Part shown: in pieces, positions 25,914 through 33,820 of the stretch
How the letters are laid out: every line of letters starts with the position of its first letter
How positions within the stretch are numbered: position 1 is the first letter of the stretch
DNA from: Tepidanaerobacter sp. EBM-38
GTDB taxonomy: Bacteria > Bacillota > Thermosediminibacteria > Thermosediminibacterales > Tepidanaerobacteraceae
Length of the DNA: 46,371 nt
Direction of reading: 5' to 3'
Assembly: GCA_001896545.1 (NCBI GenBank)
Contig: MPOT01000017.1
Span: 1 to 46,371 of the forward strand
Position numbers and translations under genes: made by a program
Notes under the pieces: model-generated
Seen by the model: only the letters and a program-made list of their open reading frames with translations
Database searches by the model: none
What the model was told of the DNA's origin: nothing

Positions 25914-25942
25914 AATATAGCATGATTTAGAAAATATATCAA
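25914..25942 (-). promoter_or_regulatory. Promoter of the thiT riboswitch transcript
   Basis: On the minus strand TTGATA (25942-25937), a 17-base spacer and TATATT (25919-25914) preceded by TGC, an extended -10. It lies about 30 bases before the aptamer. Confidence 0.7.
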
Positions 25943-25986
25943 GCATGAAATACTATAGCTAAGAAGAGGGAAGGGAAATGTTCGAC

Positions 25987-26015
25987 TTGTTTAGCTATTA
26001 ATCTAATGCTATAAT
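25987..26015 (+). promoter_or_regulatory. Promoter of the phosphofructokinase gene
   Basis: TTGTTT (25987-25992), a 17-base spacer and TATAAT (26010-26015) preceded by TGC (extended -10). The untranslated leader is about 100 bases; no structured element recognised in it. Confidence 0.65.
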
Positions 26016-26125
26016 GATGAAAGAAAATTTAGTATTTCTAAAGCAAGATAGGTTATTATCAAGATTATTTTAAAAAACATAATATGCATGTTATTTAAAA
26101 TTATTATGTAGGGAGAGTGAATCTT

Positions 26126-27310
26126 TTGAAAAAAAACCTTGTTCTCGCCCAATCAGGAGGTCCTACATCAGTTATCAATGCTAGTTGCTATGGTATTATA
26201 AAAGAAGCCAGAAAATACGAAATTAAATTATATGCAGCAAAATTCGGTATCGAGGGTATATTACAAGATAATTTGATCGATATGACCAATATCAGCGAAT
26301 CAGATTTAAATCTTTTAAGATATTCACCATCGGCAGCTTTCGGCTCCTGCAGACATAAACTCAAAGATGAGGATTTTGAAAAAATAATTGAAACCTTTGA
26401 CAAGTATCAGATAGGTTATTTTGTCTATATCGGCGGTAATGACTCTATGGACACTGCCCATAGATTATCGGAGTATATTAAAAAGATAGGTAGGGACATT
26501 AAAGTCATAGGTGTGCCTAAAACTATTGATAATGATCTTGTGAATACACATTTTTGCCCCGGCTATGGAAGCGCTGCAAAGTATATAGCTACAAGCGTGC
26601 GTGAAATGTCGTTGGATGCTGATGTTTATGCAAAGGACATCGTCACTATTGTGGAAGTTATGGGACGGAATAGCGGCTTTTTGGCTGCCGCCGGTGCATT
26701 GGCTCGTGATAATGTTGTCAGTTCACCTCATTTAATATATTTCCCTGAAATACCCTTTGATGAAAATGAATTTTTAAATGATGTCAAGACAACTTTTAAA
26801 AGAAATAACGGCAAAGTATTTATAGTAGCTTCTGAAGGCCTCAAGAACAAGGATGGTAATTATATTTATTTAAACGAGCAGAAAGCCGATGCCTTTGGAA
26901 ATGTACAAATGGGCGGCGTAGGACATTACATGAGACATCTTGTAACTGAAAATATAACAAAACGGGTTAAGGTTGTTGAGCTGTCAATTATCCAGCGCTG
27001 TGCGGCTCATGCGGCTTCACTTGCAGATAATGAGGCTGCTGTTATGGTTGGAGAGGCTGCTGCAAAAAAAATCATGGATGGCGTAAGCGATATAATGATA
27101 TCTATCAAGAACACTGATAACGGCTTTGAAGCTGGAACAGTTCCTCTATCCGAAGTTGCCAATCGCACCAAACTATTGCCTAGCCAGTGGATAGATAGTA
27201 AAAACAGGTGGGTTACACAGGATGCTATCGATTACATGCTGCCACTTATTCAAGGCGAGGTAAAAGTTCCTTATGTAAACGGCATACCTAAATATATAAG
27301 GTTTATTTAG
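26126..27310 (+). CDS. pfp: PPi-dependent 6-phosphofructokinase
   Basis: A 394-residue phosphofructokinase of the PPi-linked (group II) type, interconverting fructose-6-phosphate and fructose-1,6-bisphosphate. N-terminus MKKNLVLAQSGGPTSVINAS. Donor specificity residues favour pyrophosphate: GGNDS (103-107) has Asp where ATP enzymes have Gly, and PKTIDND (131-137) has Lys where ATP enzymes have Gly. VEVMGRNSGFLAAAGALA is the sugar-binding MGR motif. Start TTG 26126, six bases after AGGGAGAGTG; a GTG at 26117 lies in that ribosome site. Monocistronic with its own promoter and terminator. Using PPi saves ATP in anaerobes; the enzyme is reversible. Confidence 0.93.
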   Translation: MKKNLVLAQSGGPTSVINASCYGIIKEARKYEIKLYAAKFGIEGILQDNLIDMTNISESDLNLLRYSPSAAFGSCRHKLKDEDFEKIIETFDKYQIGYFVYIGGNDSMDTAHRLSEYIKKIGRDIKVIGVPKTIDNDLVNTHFCPGYGSAAKYIATSVREMSLDADVYAKDIVTIVEVMGRNSGFLAAAGALARDNVVSSPHLIYFPEIPFDENEFLNDVKTTFKRNNGKVFIVASEGLKNKDGNYIYLNEQKADAFGNVQMGGVGHYMRHLVTENITKRVKVVELSIIQRCAAHAASLADNEAAVMVGEAAAKKIMDGVSDIMISIKNTDNGFEAGTVPLSEVANRTKLLPSQWIDSKNRWVTQDAIDYMLPLIQGEVKVPYVNGIPKYIRFI

Positions 27311-27358
27311 GCAAGCGCAAGTATGTGCTAATGTGATTCGTACAGTCTTAACAATAAT

Positions 27359-27387
27359 TCACGGGTTATACCCGTGATATTTTTTTG
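27359..27387 (+). terminator. Rho-independent terminator of pfp
   Basis: Stem TCACGGG (27359-27365) pairs with CCCGTGA (27371-27377), followed by TATTTTTTT. Confidence 0.88.
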
Positions 27388-27390
27388 CAA

Positions 27391-27436
27391 ATAGAATACC
27401 GCAAAACTACCTTGGGACAGTTTTGCGGTATTCTAT
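27391..27436 (-). terminator. Long hairpin ending the sugar ABC operon
   Basis: An 18-bp perfect stem (27391-27408 with 27419-27436) lies just after the stop of the binding-protein gene on minus. The T-run is short on that side, so it may serve for termination or for protection of the 3' end of the message. Confidence 0.7.
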
Positions 27437-27460
27437 GTCTGTAAGCCAAATTATTATAAA

Positions 27461-28444
27461 CTACTTAACATCGTCTTTTGTTATAACCGACACACCTGTA
27501 TCAATAAACTCATGGCCAGTTTCTTCACCATTTAAGGCCTTCGCAGCAGTTTTTACACCTTCATAACCCATCACTTCCGGGTTTTGTGCCATTGTGCAGA
27601 GTAAATAGCCTTCTTTAATGAGATTGAGAATTGCATCTGACTTGTCAAACCCAACTCCTATAACATTCTTGCCGGCTTCTTTGATAGCATTGCCAATTCC
27701 AACCGTTGAACCTTCATTAGCTCCAAATAGACCCACACAGCCTTGGGTTATGAAATTAGCAGCGGCATCCTTGGATTTGGCCGCATCACCATCACAATAC
27801 TGTGTTTCAAGAACCTCAAAACTGCTGCCTTTTAATGCTTCCCTAAAACCTTCTTCACGTGCCACTGTAGATGCTGTGGCGGCATTTACGCTAATAACGC
27901 CAATTTTACCTTCCTTAATGCCCGCAGCTTCAAGCGCTTTAAGCATTTCCTCACCGGCTGTCTTTCCAGCAGCTTTGTTATCAGTCGCTAAGGTTTGAAT
28001 AGCGGGAAAATCCGCCGGAGAATCGACATAGACAATTTTAACACCAGCTGCTTGGGCTTCTTCGAGTGCAGACTGAACTGCTACAGGACCGTTAGCAGCA
28101 AGCAGTATCGCATCCGCTCCACCAGCTACAGCATTATTAATACATTCAATCTGTTTCGCATCATCTTTAACATCAGGGGCTAACCACTTATAGTCAATAT
28201 TACCCAGCTCAGATACTGCCTGTCTACAGCCTTTATCTACATTTACCCAGTGCTGATCCATTTGATCCATTGTAATTAAATATACTTTATAATTTTGGGA
28301 ATCGGATTTACCTCCATTTGTTTGTGTAGGTGTAGACTCTTGTGCTCCTTTATTTGCTTCTTTATTGCCACAACCGGCTGCAAAGCTAGCAATCAAAACC
28401 AAACACAGCAACAACGCAAACAACTTAGATTTTAGAAGTCTCAC
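27461..28444 (-). CDS. Sugar ABC transporter substrate-binding lipoprotein (RbsB-like)
   Basis: A 327-residue lipoprotein. Signal peptide with lipobox FAAGC (C25), then a serine/threonine/glutamine-rich linker, then a periplasmic-binding-protein type 1 fold: YKVYLITMDQMDQHWVNVDKGCRQAV, VAGGADAILLAANGPVAVQSALEEAQAAGVKIVYVDSPADFPAIQTLATDN, GKIGVISVNAATASTVAREEGFREAL and GLFGANEGSTVGIGNAIKEAG. It belongs to the ribose/galactose family; the sugar cannot be named. Start GTG 28444 eight bases after AGGAGG. Third gene of the ATPase-permease-binding protein operon, with spacing of 41 bases from the permease. Confidence 0.93.
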   Translation of the reverse strand: MRLLKSKLFALLLCLVLIASFAAGCGNKEANKGAQESTPTQTNGGKSDSQNYKVYLITMDQMDQHWVNVDKGCRQAVSELGNIDYKWLAPDVKDDAKQIECINNAVAGGADAILLAANGPVAVQSALEEAQAAGVKIVYVDSPADFPAIQTLATDNKAAGKTAGEEMLKALEAAGIKEGKIGVISVNAATASTVAREEGFREALKGSSFEVLETQYCDGDAAKSKDAAANFITQGCVGLFGANEGSTVGIGNAIKEAGKNVIGVGFDKSDAILNLIKEGYLLCTMAQNPEVMGYEGVKTAAKALNGEETGHEFIDTGVSVITKDDVK

Positions 28445-28485
28445 TTTCTATTCCTCCTTGTTTTTAGTTTTTATAAATTAAAGCA

Positions 28486-29520
28486 TCATGCTTTAATTTC
28501 ACCAGAATCTGAAATCACCTTTTCCCTTTTCTTTCTTATACTTCCACCTCTAACAATAACGTCCAATAAAACAGAAACCACAACAATGATTCCAATCACA
28601 ATATTACGTATGGCAACCGGCGCGCCGGCAAATTGTAAGCCATTCTGCAATACTCCCCAGATAGAAGCTCCTACCACGGTTCCCAGCAAAATTCCTTGCC
28701 CTCCCAGAGTACTTACACCGCCAATAACAGAAGCAGCAACCGCAAACATCTCATAACCGGTACCAGCATCCATAGTACCCATGCCGCTTATAGCGCAAGT
28801 AATAAGGCCGACTGTACAAGCACAAATCGAACTGACAACATAAGCTGTTGTAGTAGTAGCAATTATATTAACACCTGAAAGCCTTGATGCTTCTATGTTG
28901 CTGCCAATCGCATAAATATAGCGACCTGTTCTGGTTTTGCTAAGAATAAAGTTAAACACTAGCCACAAGACAACTGCAATCCATATGGTATTATATATTC
29001 CTAAGATTTTACCATAGTAAAAAAAGTTCCTGAAACCATTTGCTGCAGCCCCAATCGAATCAGTATTGTAGTTATTATTTACAATTTGAGCTATGCCCCT
29101 TGCAATAGTCATAGTGCCAAGTGTTGCAATAAATGGCGGCAGTTTGCAGCTTGCAACCAACTGTCCGTTTGTTACGCCAACCACTAGGCAGCAAAAAAAT
29201 GTAATCACAACAGCAACCCATGGATTAACTCCTTTTGTCATCATTGTTGCTGAAATCATACAACTCATACCGATAACAGAACCTATAGAAAGGTCGATAT
29301 TGCCTGTAATTAAGACAAATGATTGACCTATGCCGATTATCAGAATAGGAGCAATTTGACGAAGCAGATTACTAATATTCCTGCTTGAAAAAAATATTGG
29401 ATTTAATATGCCAAATACAATGCAAATTATAATAAGACCGAATGTTACCGATACGACCTGACCCATGCCCCTAGTTGCCATTATTTTTTTAAATATACTC
29501 TGATCTTTTCTTTTTTTCAT
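28486..29520 (-). CDS. Sugar ABC transporter permease (RbsC-like)
   Basis: A 344-residue membrane protein of the RbsC/MglC family with roughly ten helices. Marks: ISNLLRQIAPILIIGIGQSFVLITGNIDLSIGSVIGMSC near 50-88, PPFIATLGTMTIARGIA, TGRYIYAIGSNIEASRLSGVN near 195 (EAA-like loop that contacts the ATPase), and VIGGVSTLGGQGILLGTVVGA. It takes sugar from the binding protein. ATG start after GGAGAG. Lies 34 bases after the ATPase gene. The pseudo-ATPase encoded upstream could in principle dock to the same loop. Confidence 0.93.
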   Translation of the reverse strand: MKKRKDQSIFKKIMATRGMGQVVSVTFGLIIICIVFGILNPIFFSSRNISNLLRQIAPILIIGIGQSFVLITGNIDLSIGSVIGMSCMISATMMTKGVNPWVAVVITFFCCLVVGVTNGQLVASCKLPPFIATLGTMTIARGIAQIVNNNYNTDSIGAAANGFRNFFYYGKILGIYNTIWIAVVLWLVFNFILSKTRTGRYIYAIGSNIEASRLSGVNIIATTTTAYVVSSICACTVGLITCAISGMGTMDAGTGYEMFAVAASVIGGVSTLGGQGILLGTVVGASIWGVLQNGLQFAGAPVAIRNIVIGIIVVVSVLLDVIVRGGSIRKKREKVISDSGEIKA

Positions 29521-29554
29521 TTATATCTCTCCTATAGATCTATTTATGTTGTTT

Positions 29555-31072
29555 TTAGGCAGTAGCAGCATTGTTTATTTTAGTCTCGAATTTTGTTGCA
29601 TATTCAAGGATAAGATTTTGTGTGGCATCTTCAATGTTAAGCTCGCCGGTGATTCTCCCATCACACATAACAAGTATTCTATCACTAATACCCATTATCT
29701 CCGGCATTTCCGAAGAAACAAATATAACACCTATTCCCTGCTGCTTTAAGTCATTCATAATATTATAAATTTCTACCTTTGCTGCTACGTCAATTCCTCT
29801 TGTAGGTTCATCAAATATCACTACATGAGAGTTTCTGGCAAGCCATTTGCTTACAACAACCTTCTGTTGATTTCCTCCCGAAAGGCTGCCTGCATTTACT
29901 TCGGGACTTGGCAGTTTAATGCTTAAATCATTTATAGCTTTGTCTACTATTGATTTTTCTTTTTGAAAGTCCACCACACCCTGCTTATTACAAAGTATAT
30001 CTAAATTAGGTAATGCAATATTTTCGCGAACACTTAACTCAGTGCATAAACCGTCTTTTTTTCTATCCTCCGGGACTAGCACTATCCCTGCTTTAATTGC
30101 ATCCATCGGCCTATCAATCGTTATGGTCTTGCCATGTAAGATGATTTCACCTGATTCTTTGGGCTCAGCTCCAAAAATAGCACGAGTGGTTTCCGTGCGC
30201 CCTGCACCCATCAAGCCTGCAATTCCCAGAATTTCGCCTTCATACAGTTCAAAGCTGACATTTCGTACCATTCTGCCTGCATTTAAGTTCTTTACCTCAA
30301 ATATTTTTTCTCCTCGATCTGTAACCACCCTTGGGAATTTCTGCTTAATTTCTCGGCCTACCATATAAGTTATAATTTCCGGCATTGTAATATCAGAGAA
30401 GTTTTTAGTTATAATGTGCTTTCCATCTCGCATAATCATGACCCGATCGGCAATGTGCTGTAATTCCTCTAAGCGATGGGAAATATATATGATACCACAG
30501 CCTTCGCTTTTTAGCTTTCGTATTATTTTAAACAAGTCATCAATTTCTTTAGAGGTTAAGGCGGATGTAGGTTCATCCATTATCAGTATTTTAGAATTTA
30601 TTGAAAGAGCTTTTGCAATCTCCACCATCTGCTGTTTAGAAACTGCTAAATCGCCGACAATTGTGTCTGGAGAAATATCAATGTTAAGCTTTTCAAGAAT
30701 AGCTTTTGCCCGTCTATTCATTTCACGACTTGACAAAATGCCTTTCTGACTCATCTCACGTCCTAAAAAGATATTTTCTGCTACTGTAAGATGTGGACAC
30801 ATATTCAATTCTTGATGTATAATCGCGACACCCATCTCTTGCGCCTTTTTAGGGGTTAAATTATCTACTTTTTGGCCTAAAATCCTGACATCGCCGCTAT
30901 CAGGTGTGTAGACACCACTTAGGATTTTTACCAAAGTTGATTTACCTGCGCCATTTTCTCCAAGTAAAGCAAGAACTTCCCCAGCCTTTAAATTAAGTGA
31001 TACATCATCTAAAGCATTTACTCCCGGAAAAGTTTTGTAAATATGCTCCATTTCGACTATATACTCTTGCAT
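29555..31072 (-). CDS. Sugar ABC transporter ATP-binding protein (RbsA/MglA-like)
   Basis: A 505-residue double ABC ATPase. Domain 1 has Walker A GENGAGKST, signature LAVSKQQMVEIAKAL and Walker B ILIMDEPTSALT; domain 2 has a degenerate Walker A GLMGAGRTE, which is normal for this family, and signature LSGGNQQKVVVSKWL, VVIFDEPTRGIDV. Both catalytic glutamates and the H-loops ISHRLEE are kept in domain 1. So this copy is a working ATPase, in contrast to the gene at 31326. Start ATG 31072 downstream of AGGTGAGG; a GTG at 31081 is inside it. First gene of the transport operon, directly behind the two direct repeats. Confidence 0.95.
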   Translation of the reverse strand: MQEYIVEMEHIYKTFPGVNALDDVSLNLKAGEVLALLGENGAGKSTLVKILSGVYTPDSGDVRILGQKVDNLTPKKAQEMGVAIIHQELNMCPHLTVAENIFLGREMSQKGILSSREMNRRAKAILEKLNIDISPDTIVGDLAVSKQQMVEIAKALSINSKILIMDEPTSALTSKEIDDLFKIIRKLKSEGCGIIYISHRLEELQHIADRVMIMRDGKHIITKNFSDITMPEIITYMVGREIKQKFPRVVTDRGEKIFEVKNLNAGRMVRNVSFELYEGEILGIAGLMGAGRTETTRAIFGAEPKESGEIILHGKTITIDRPMDAIKAGIVLVPEDRKKDGLCTELSVRENIALPNLDILCNKQGVVDFQKEKSIVDKAINDLSIKLPSPEVNAGSLSGGNQQKVVVSKWLARNSHVVIFDEPTRGIDVAAKVEIYNIMNDLKQQGIGVIFVSSEMPEIMGISDRILVMCDGRITGELNIEDATQNLILEYATKFETKINNAATA

Positions 31073-31117
31073 GAACCTCACCTGTTCTTAGATTTAGTAT
31101 TCGCTCACCTATTTACC

Positions 31118-31146
31118 ACTATATCATCTGTGATTTGACATAACAA
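31118..31146 (-). promoter_or_regulatory. Promoter of the sugar ABC transporter operon
   Basis: On minus TTGTTA (31146-31141), 17 bases, TATAGT (31123-31118). The non-consensus -35 is as expected for an activator-dependent promoter. Confidence 0.7.
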
Positions 31147-31150
31147 AGAG

Positions 31151-31184
31151 GTAGTCTTTGGAATTAGGGGGGTATTCTTTGGAA
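31151..31184 (-). promoter_or_regulatory. Two direct repeats upstream of the -35, probable activator sites
   Basis: TTCCAAAGAATAC (31184-31172) and TTCCAAAGACTAC (31163-31151) on the minus strand match at 12 of 13 positions and are 21 bases apart, two helical turns. The nearer one ends four bases from the -35. This arrangement suits an AraC-type activator, and the response regulator encoded just upstream (33821-35434) is the natural candidate. Confidence 0.68.
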
Positions 31185-31250
31185 CTTCATTTAATTTTAT
31201 GACAATCTAATAATATGTATTTTTCTGGAAAGTTAAATCCTTCTACATAT

Positions 31251-31306
31251 TAAAAAGCCACTGTAAGCTCCCCGGTAATACTAAATCCGGGTTGCTGACA
31301 ATGGCT
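31251..31306 (-). terminator. Rho-independent terminator of the TCS/pseudo-ATPase operon
   Basis: On minus, arms AGCCATTG (31306-31299) and CAGTGGCT (31263-31256) with an inner CCCGG/CCGGG stem form a long hairpin, followed by TTTTTAAT (31255 on). Confidence 0.8.
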
Positions 31307-31325
31307 AGTTATAAACTAAGATTAA

Positions 31326-32777
31326 TTATTGGCTTGCTCGAAACAGCGGAAATTTTTCGCTGTCATATTTATCTCGAAGTTTTCCTTGCTCGACCACAAT
31401 AAGCCGATCAGCTACAGTAAGACAATCCGATATGCTAACAGCTAAAATAACCACTGTTATTCCCTTTTTTCTAAGTTGATCAATTAACTGAATTACATGA
31501 TGTCTAAGATACATATCTGCACCCGAGAAGGGTTGCATACAAAAAACAACTTTTGGATTGTAAAGATGAACTCTGTAATAGACTAAATTATATAAGGACT
31601 TTGGAGTCAAATTTCTTATGTCATCAGCATAAATATCTTCCCCTAACAATGGCTCATATTCTTGGATGATGCTATTTTTAACACTTTTGCTGCGCCAAAA
31701 ATGATCGGACAGCTTCCTATCCAGCAGGAAGCATAGATTATCTAAATAGCTTCTTTCATAAAATAACATTGTCTGAATTGGGTTTTCTTGGATGAAACAA
31801 ACCTTTTTAGTTAATTTTGCAATCTTCTCAATATAATTATCACCATCAAGAAAAATAGTTCCAGAGATGGGCTCAATTTCTCCGTTAATTAATTTAATAA
31901 TATCTGTTAAAGTAGTATTATTTATATCTAAAAAAGCAACACACTCGCCTTTTTCAATTGTAAAGCTCATATCGCTGATATATTCTGTACAAACATTTTG
32001 AAATTTTAACATGCCCTTACTGCTACCCCTAGAAGCAATTGCCGAACCTACATGGGTAAAATCAAGGGTATATGGCTCTATCATTTCATCTCTAAATTCA
32101 CTTTTATTGAGTACTTTTAACAGCCTGCCGTTTTCCATTAAAGAAACCCTGTCACAGATTTTGAAGGCTTCTTCATGATGATTGCAGATATATAAAAATG
32201 AGATGCCCTGCTTTGAGTAATAGCGTAAAATATCATGAATCTTTTTCAGATCAACCGCACTTATGAAGTTGCTGATATCTCTTAGAACAATCAATTTGAC
32301 ATTTGATACAACTGCTTTTATGATTTCTACTACACATTTTTCAAAAAAAGATAAATGCGATACTAATTCTTCTCCATCAATTTGAATATCCAATTCTTTT
32401 GCAAATAGGCTAAACTGAGTATTAAGCACTTTTGGATTAATTACGTATTTTTTAAAGCCTCTTCTCATTACAAATACATTATCCGCTACCGTTAAGTCCT
32501 CTACTAATCGGCTTTGCTTTTCAATGATGGATACCGGATTCATATCCATGCCACTATGTTGATAGCTATTGACTAATTTTTCTTGAAAATATATATGTCC
32601 ATAGTGAATAGGCGTATTTTGGCAAAGCAGTTTAATTAAAGCTTCTTTGCCATGGGCGTTGACACATACAAGACCCATAATTTCCCCTTTAAAAACATGC
32701 ATACTGAAATTATCTAAAAAAGTCACACCATCAGTAATCTTAGTTACCCGTTCCATACGAAAAACTTCTTCTTTCAT
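31326..32777 (-). CDS. RbsA-like double ABC protein with degenerate nucleotide sites (pseudo-ATPase)
   Basis: A 483-residue protein with the same length and domain order as sugar ABC ATPases but with ruined motifs. Domain 1: Walker A is NAHGKEAL (40-47; the lysine survives, the rest does not), signature is LSFFEKCVV (142-150) in place of LSGGQ, Walker B is LIVLRDISN (162-170) without the catalytic glutamate; an H-like NHHEE remains at 199. Domain 2: LDINNTTLT (283-291) lacks any P-loop lysine, signature LTPKSLYNL (390), and VVFCMQPFSG (410-419) instead of DEP. The frame is intact over the full length, so it is not a plain pseudogene. It overlaps the histidine kinase gene by 38 bases and so is translationally coupled to it. 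A regulatory adaptor role is an inference. Start ATG 32777 after GGTGGAG. Confidence 0.82.
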   Translation of the reverse strand: MKEEVFRMERVTKITDGVTFLDNFSMHVFKGEIMGLVCVNAHGKEALIKLLCQNTPIHYGHIYFQEKLVNSYQHSGMDMNPVSIIEKQSRLVEDLTVADNVFVMRRGFKKYVINPKVLNTQFSLFAKELDIQIDGEELVSHLSFFEKCVVEIIKAVVSNVKLIVLRDISNFISAVDLKKIHDILRYYSKQGISFLYICNHHEEAFKICDRVSLMENGRLLKVLNKSEFRDEMIEPYTLDFTHVGSAIASRGSSKGMLKFQNVCTEYISDMSFTIEKGECVAFLDINNTTLTDIIKLINGEIEPISGTIFLDGDNYIEKIAKLTKKVCFIQENPIQTMLFYERSYLDNLCFLLDRKLSDHFWRSKSVKNSIIQEYEPLLGEDIYADDIRNLTPKSLYNLVYYRVHLYNPKVVFCMQPFSGADMYLRHHVIQLIDQLRKKGITVVILAVSISDCLTVADRLIVVEQGKLRDKYDSEKFPLFRASQ

Positions 32778-33813
32778 CCGGACTTTCTCCACCTTTTTCG
32801 GTAATTCTCGGTAACGTAATTTCTACATCTGTACCTAAATTTACTGTGCTGTAAATATCAATCCCGTATTTTTCTCCAAATAAAAGCTTGATTCTGTTAT
32901 TTACATTTATTATGCCGATACCGGCTCTCCTTTCACCGTCAGTCCTCATATAATCAAAAGACTGTGTATTAAGTTTTTTGTTAAGTTCTCGTAATTGTTC
33001 TTCCTGTATACCTAATCCATCGTCAGACACCGTTATGATGAGCCGCTTGGGAGTGGTTTCAATTCTAATGGTAACATTGCCCTTGCCCATTTTCCTTTCA
33101 ATTCCATGAAAAATTGCATTTTCTACAATAGGCTGCAATGTTAGCTTAGGCAAGCGCAACTTTAATACCTCTTTTTTATCCTCACAATCATATTTGACGC
33201 TTAAATTCAGGCGCTCTCCAAAGCGATATTGTTGAATAATATAGTAATTTTCAATATTTGTCAGTTCATCCTCTAATGTAACCAAATTCTCCATGTTAGA
33301 AATCGTATATCGGAAAAAGACTCCCAACGCTTCCGCCATTTCAGCTACATTATCCAAGCCGGCCACAACGGCTTCACCGCGGATACCTTCTAAGCTATTA
33401 TACAAAAAATGAGGATTTATTTGATTTTGCAGTGCTAGGTACTGTGACTGCTTTTTTGTCGCATTTATCAAATCACTTGTATCAAAAATCGCCTTAATTT
33501 TTTTAATAGCCTGATCCATTTCCGGGCTAAGTGGCCATCTTAGCTGGTAAATGCCTTGTATGGTGTAACCCTTTGCAAAAAGTTTCAAGACCTTGGACGT
33601 TTCTTTATATGGAAGGTATATCCGCTTGTATGACGCACATGCAATAATAAAAAATACCGCATAGCTTATTATAAGCATCGGAATGTATTTATTATTGGCT
33701 ACTGATATTAAAGTAAGAGCAAATAGCAGGCAAGCTATAAAAGTCAGTAATACCAAAAACATATGGTAAACTCGAAAAGATATGTAATGAGCATTTTTAT
33801 TTTTCATAACCAT
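32740..33813 (-). CDS. Histidine kinase, YesM/LytS-like, with minimal extracellular part
   Basis: A 357-residue sensor kinase (from ATG 33813, five bases after AGGA; in-frame ATGs at 33816, 33828 and 33846 are possible). Two transmembrane helices (about 17-37 and 46-61) are separated by only some eight residues (ANNKYIP region), so it has almost no outside sensor. A HAMP-like linker follows, then the His_kinase domain with QINPHFLYNSLEGIRGEA (H135), and an HATPase with PIVENAIFHGIE, VSDDGLGI and GIGIINVNNRI. It should phosphorylate the response regulator encoded next to it. The lack of a sensor domain implies a protein partner gives it its signal, possibly the transporter or the pseudo-ATPase (inference). 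Confidence 0.92.
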   Translation of the reverse strand: MVMKNKNAHYISFRVYHMFLVLLTFIACLLFALTLISVANNKYIPMLIISYAVFFIIACASYKRIYLPYKETSKVLKLFAKGYTIQGIYQLRWPLSPEMDQAIKKIKAIFDTSDLINATKKQSQYLALQNQINPHFLYNSLEGIRGEAVVAGLDNVAEMAEALGVFFRYTISNMENLVTLEDELTNIENYYIIQQYRFGERLNLSVKYDCEDKKEVLKLRLPKLTLQPIVENAIFHGIERKMGKGNVTIRIETTPKRLIITVSDDGLGIQEEQLRELNKKLNTQSFDYMRTDGERRAGIGIINVNNRIKLLFGEKYGIDIYSTVNLGTDVEITLPRITEKGGESPDERRSFSYGTGN

Positions 33814-33820
33814 CATATTC

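Noticed and set aside
31326..32777. Simple pseudogene of an ABC ATPase
   Set aside because: The frame is open over all 483 codons, the start and ribosome site are intact and the gene is translationally coupled to its neighbour; motif loss without frame loss argues for a retained non-catalytic role.
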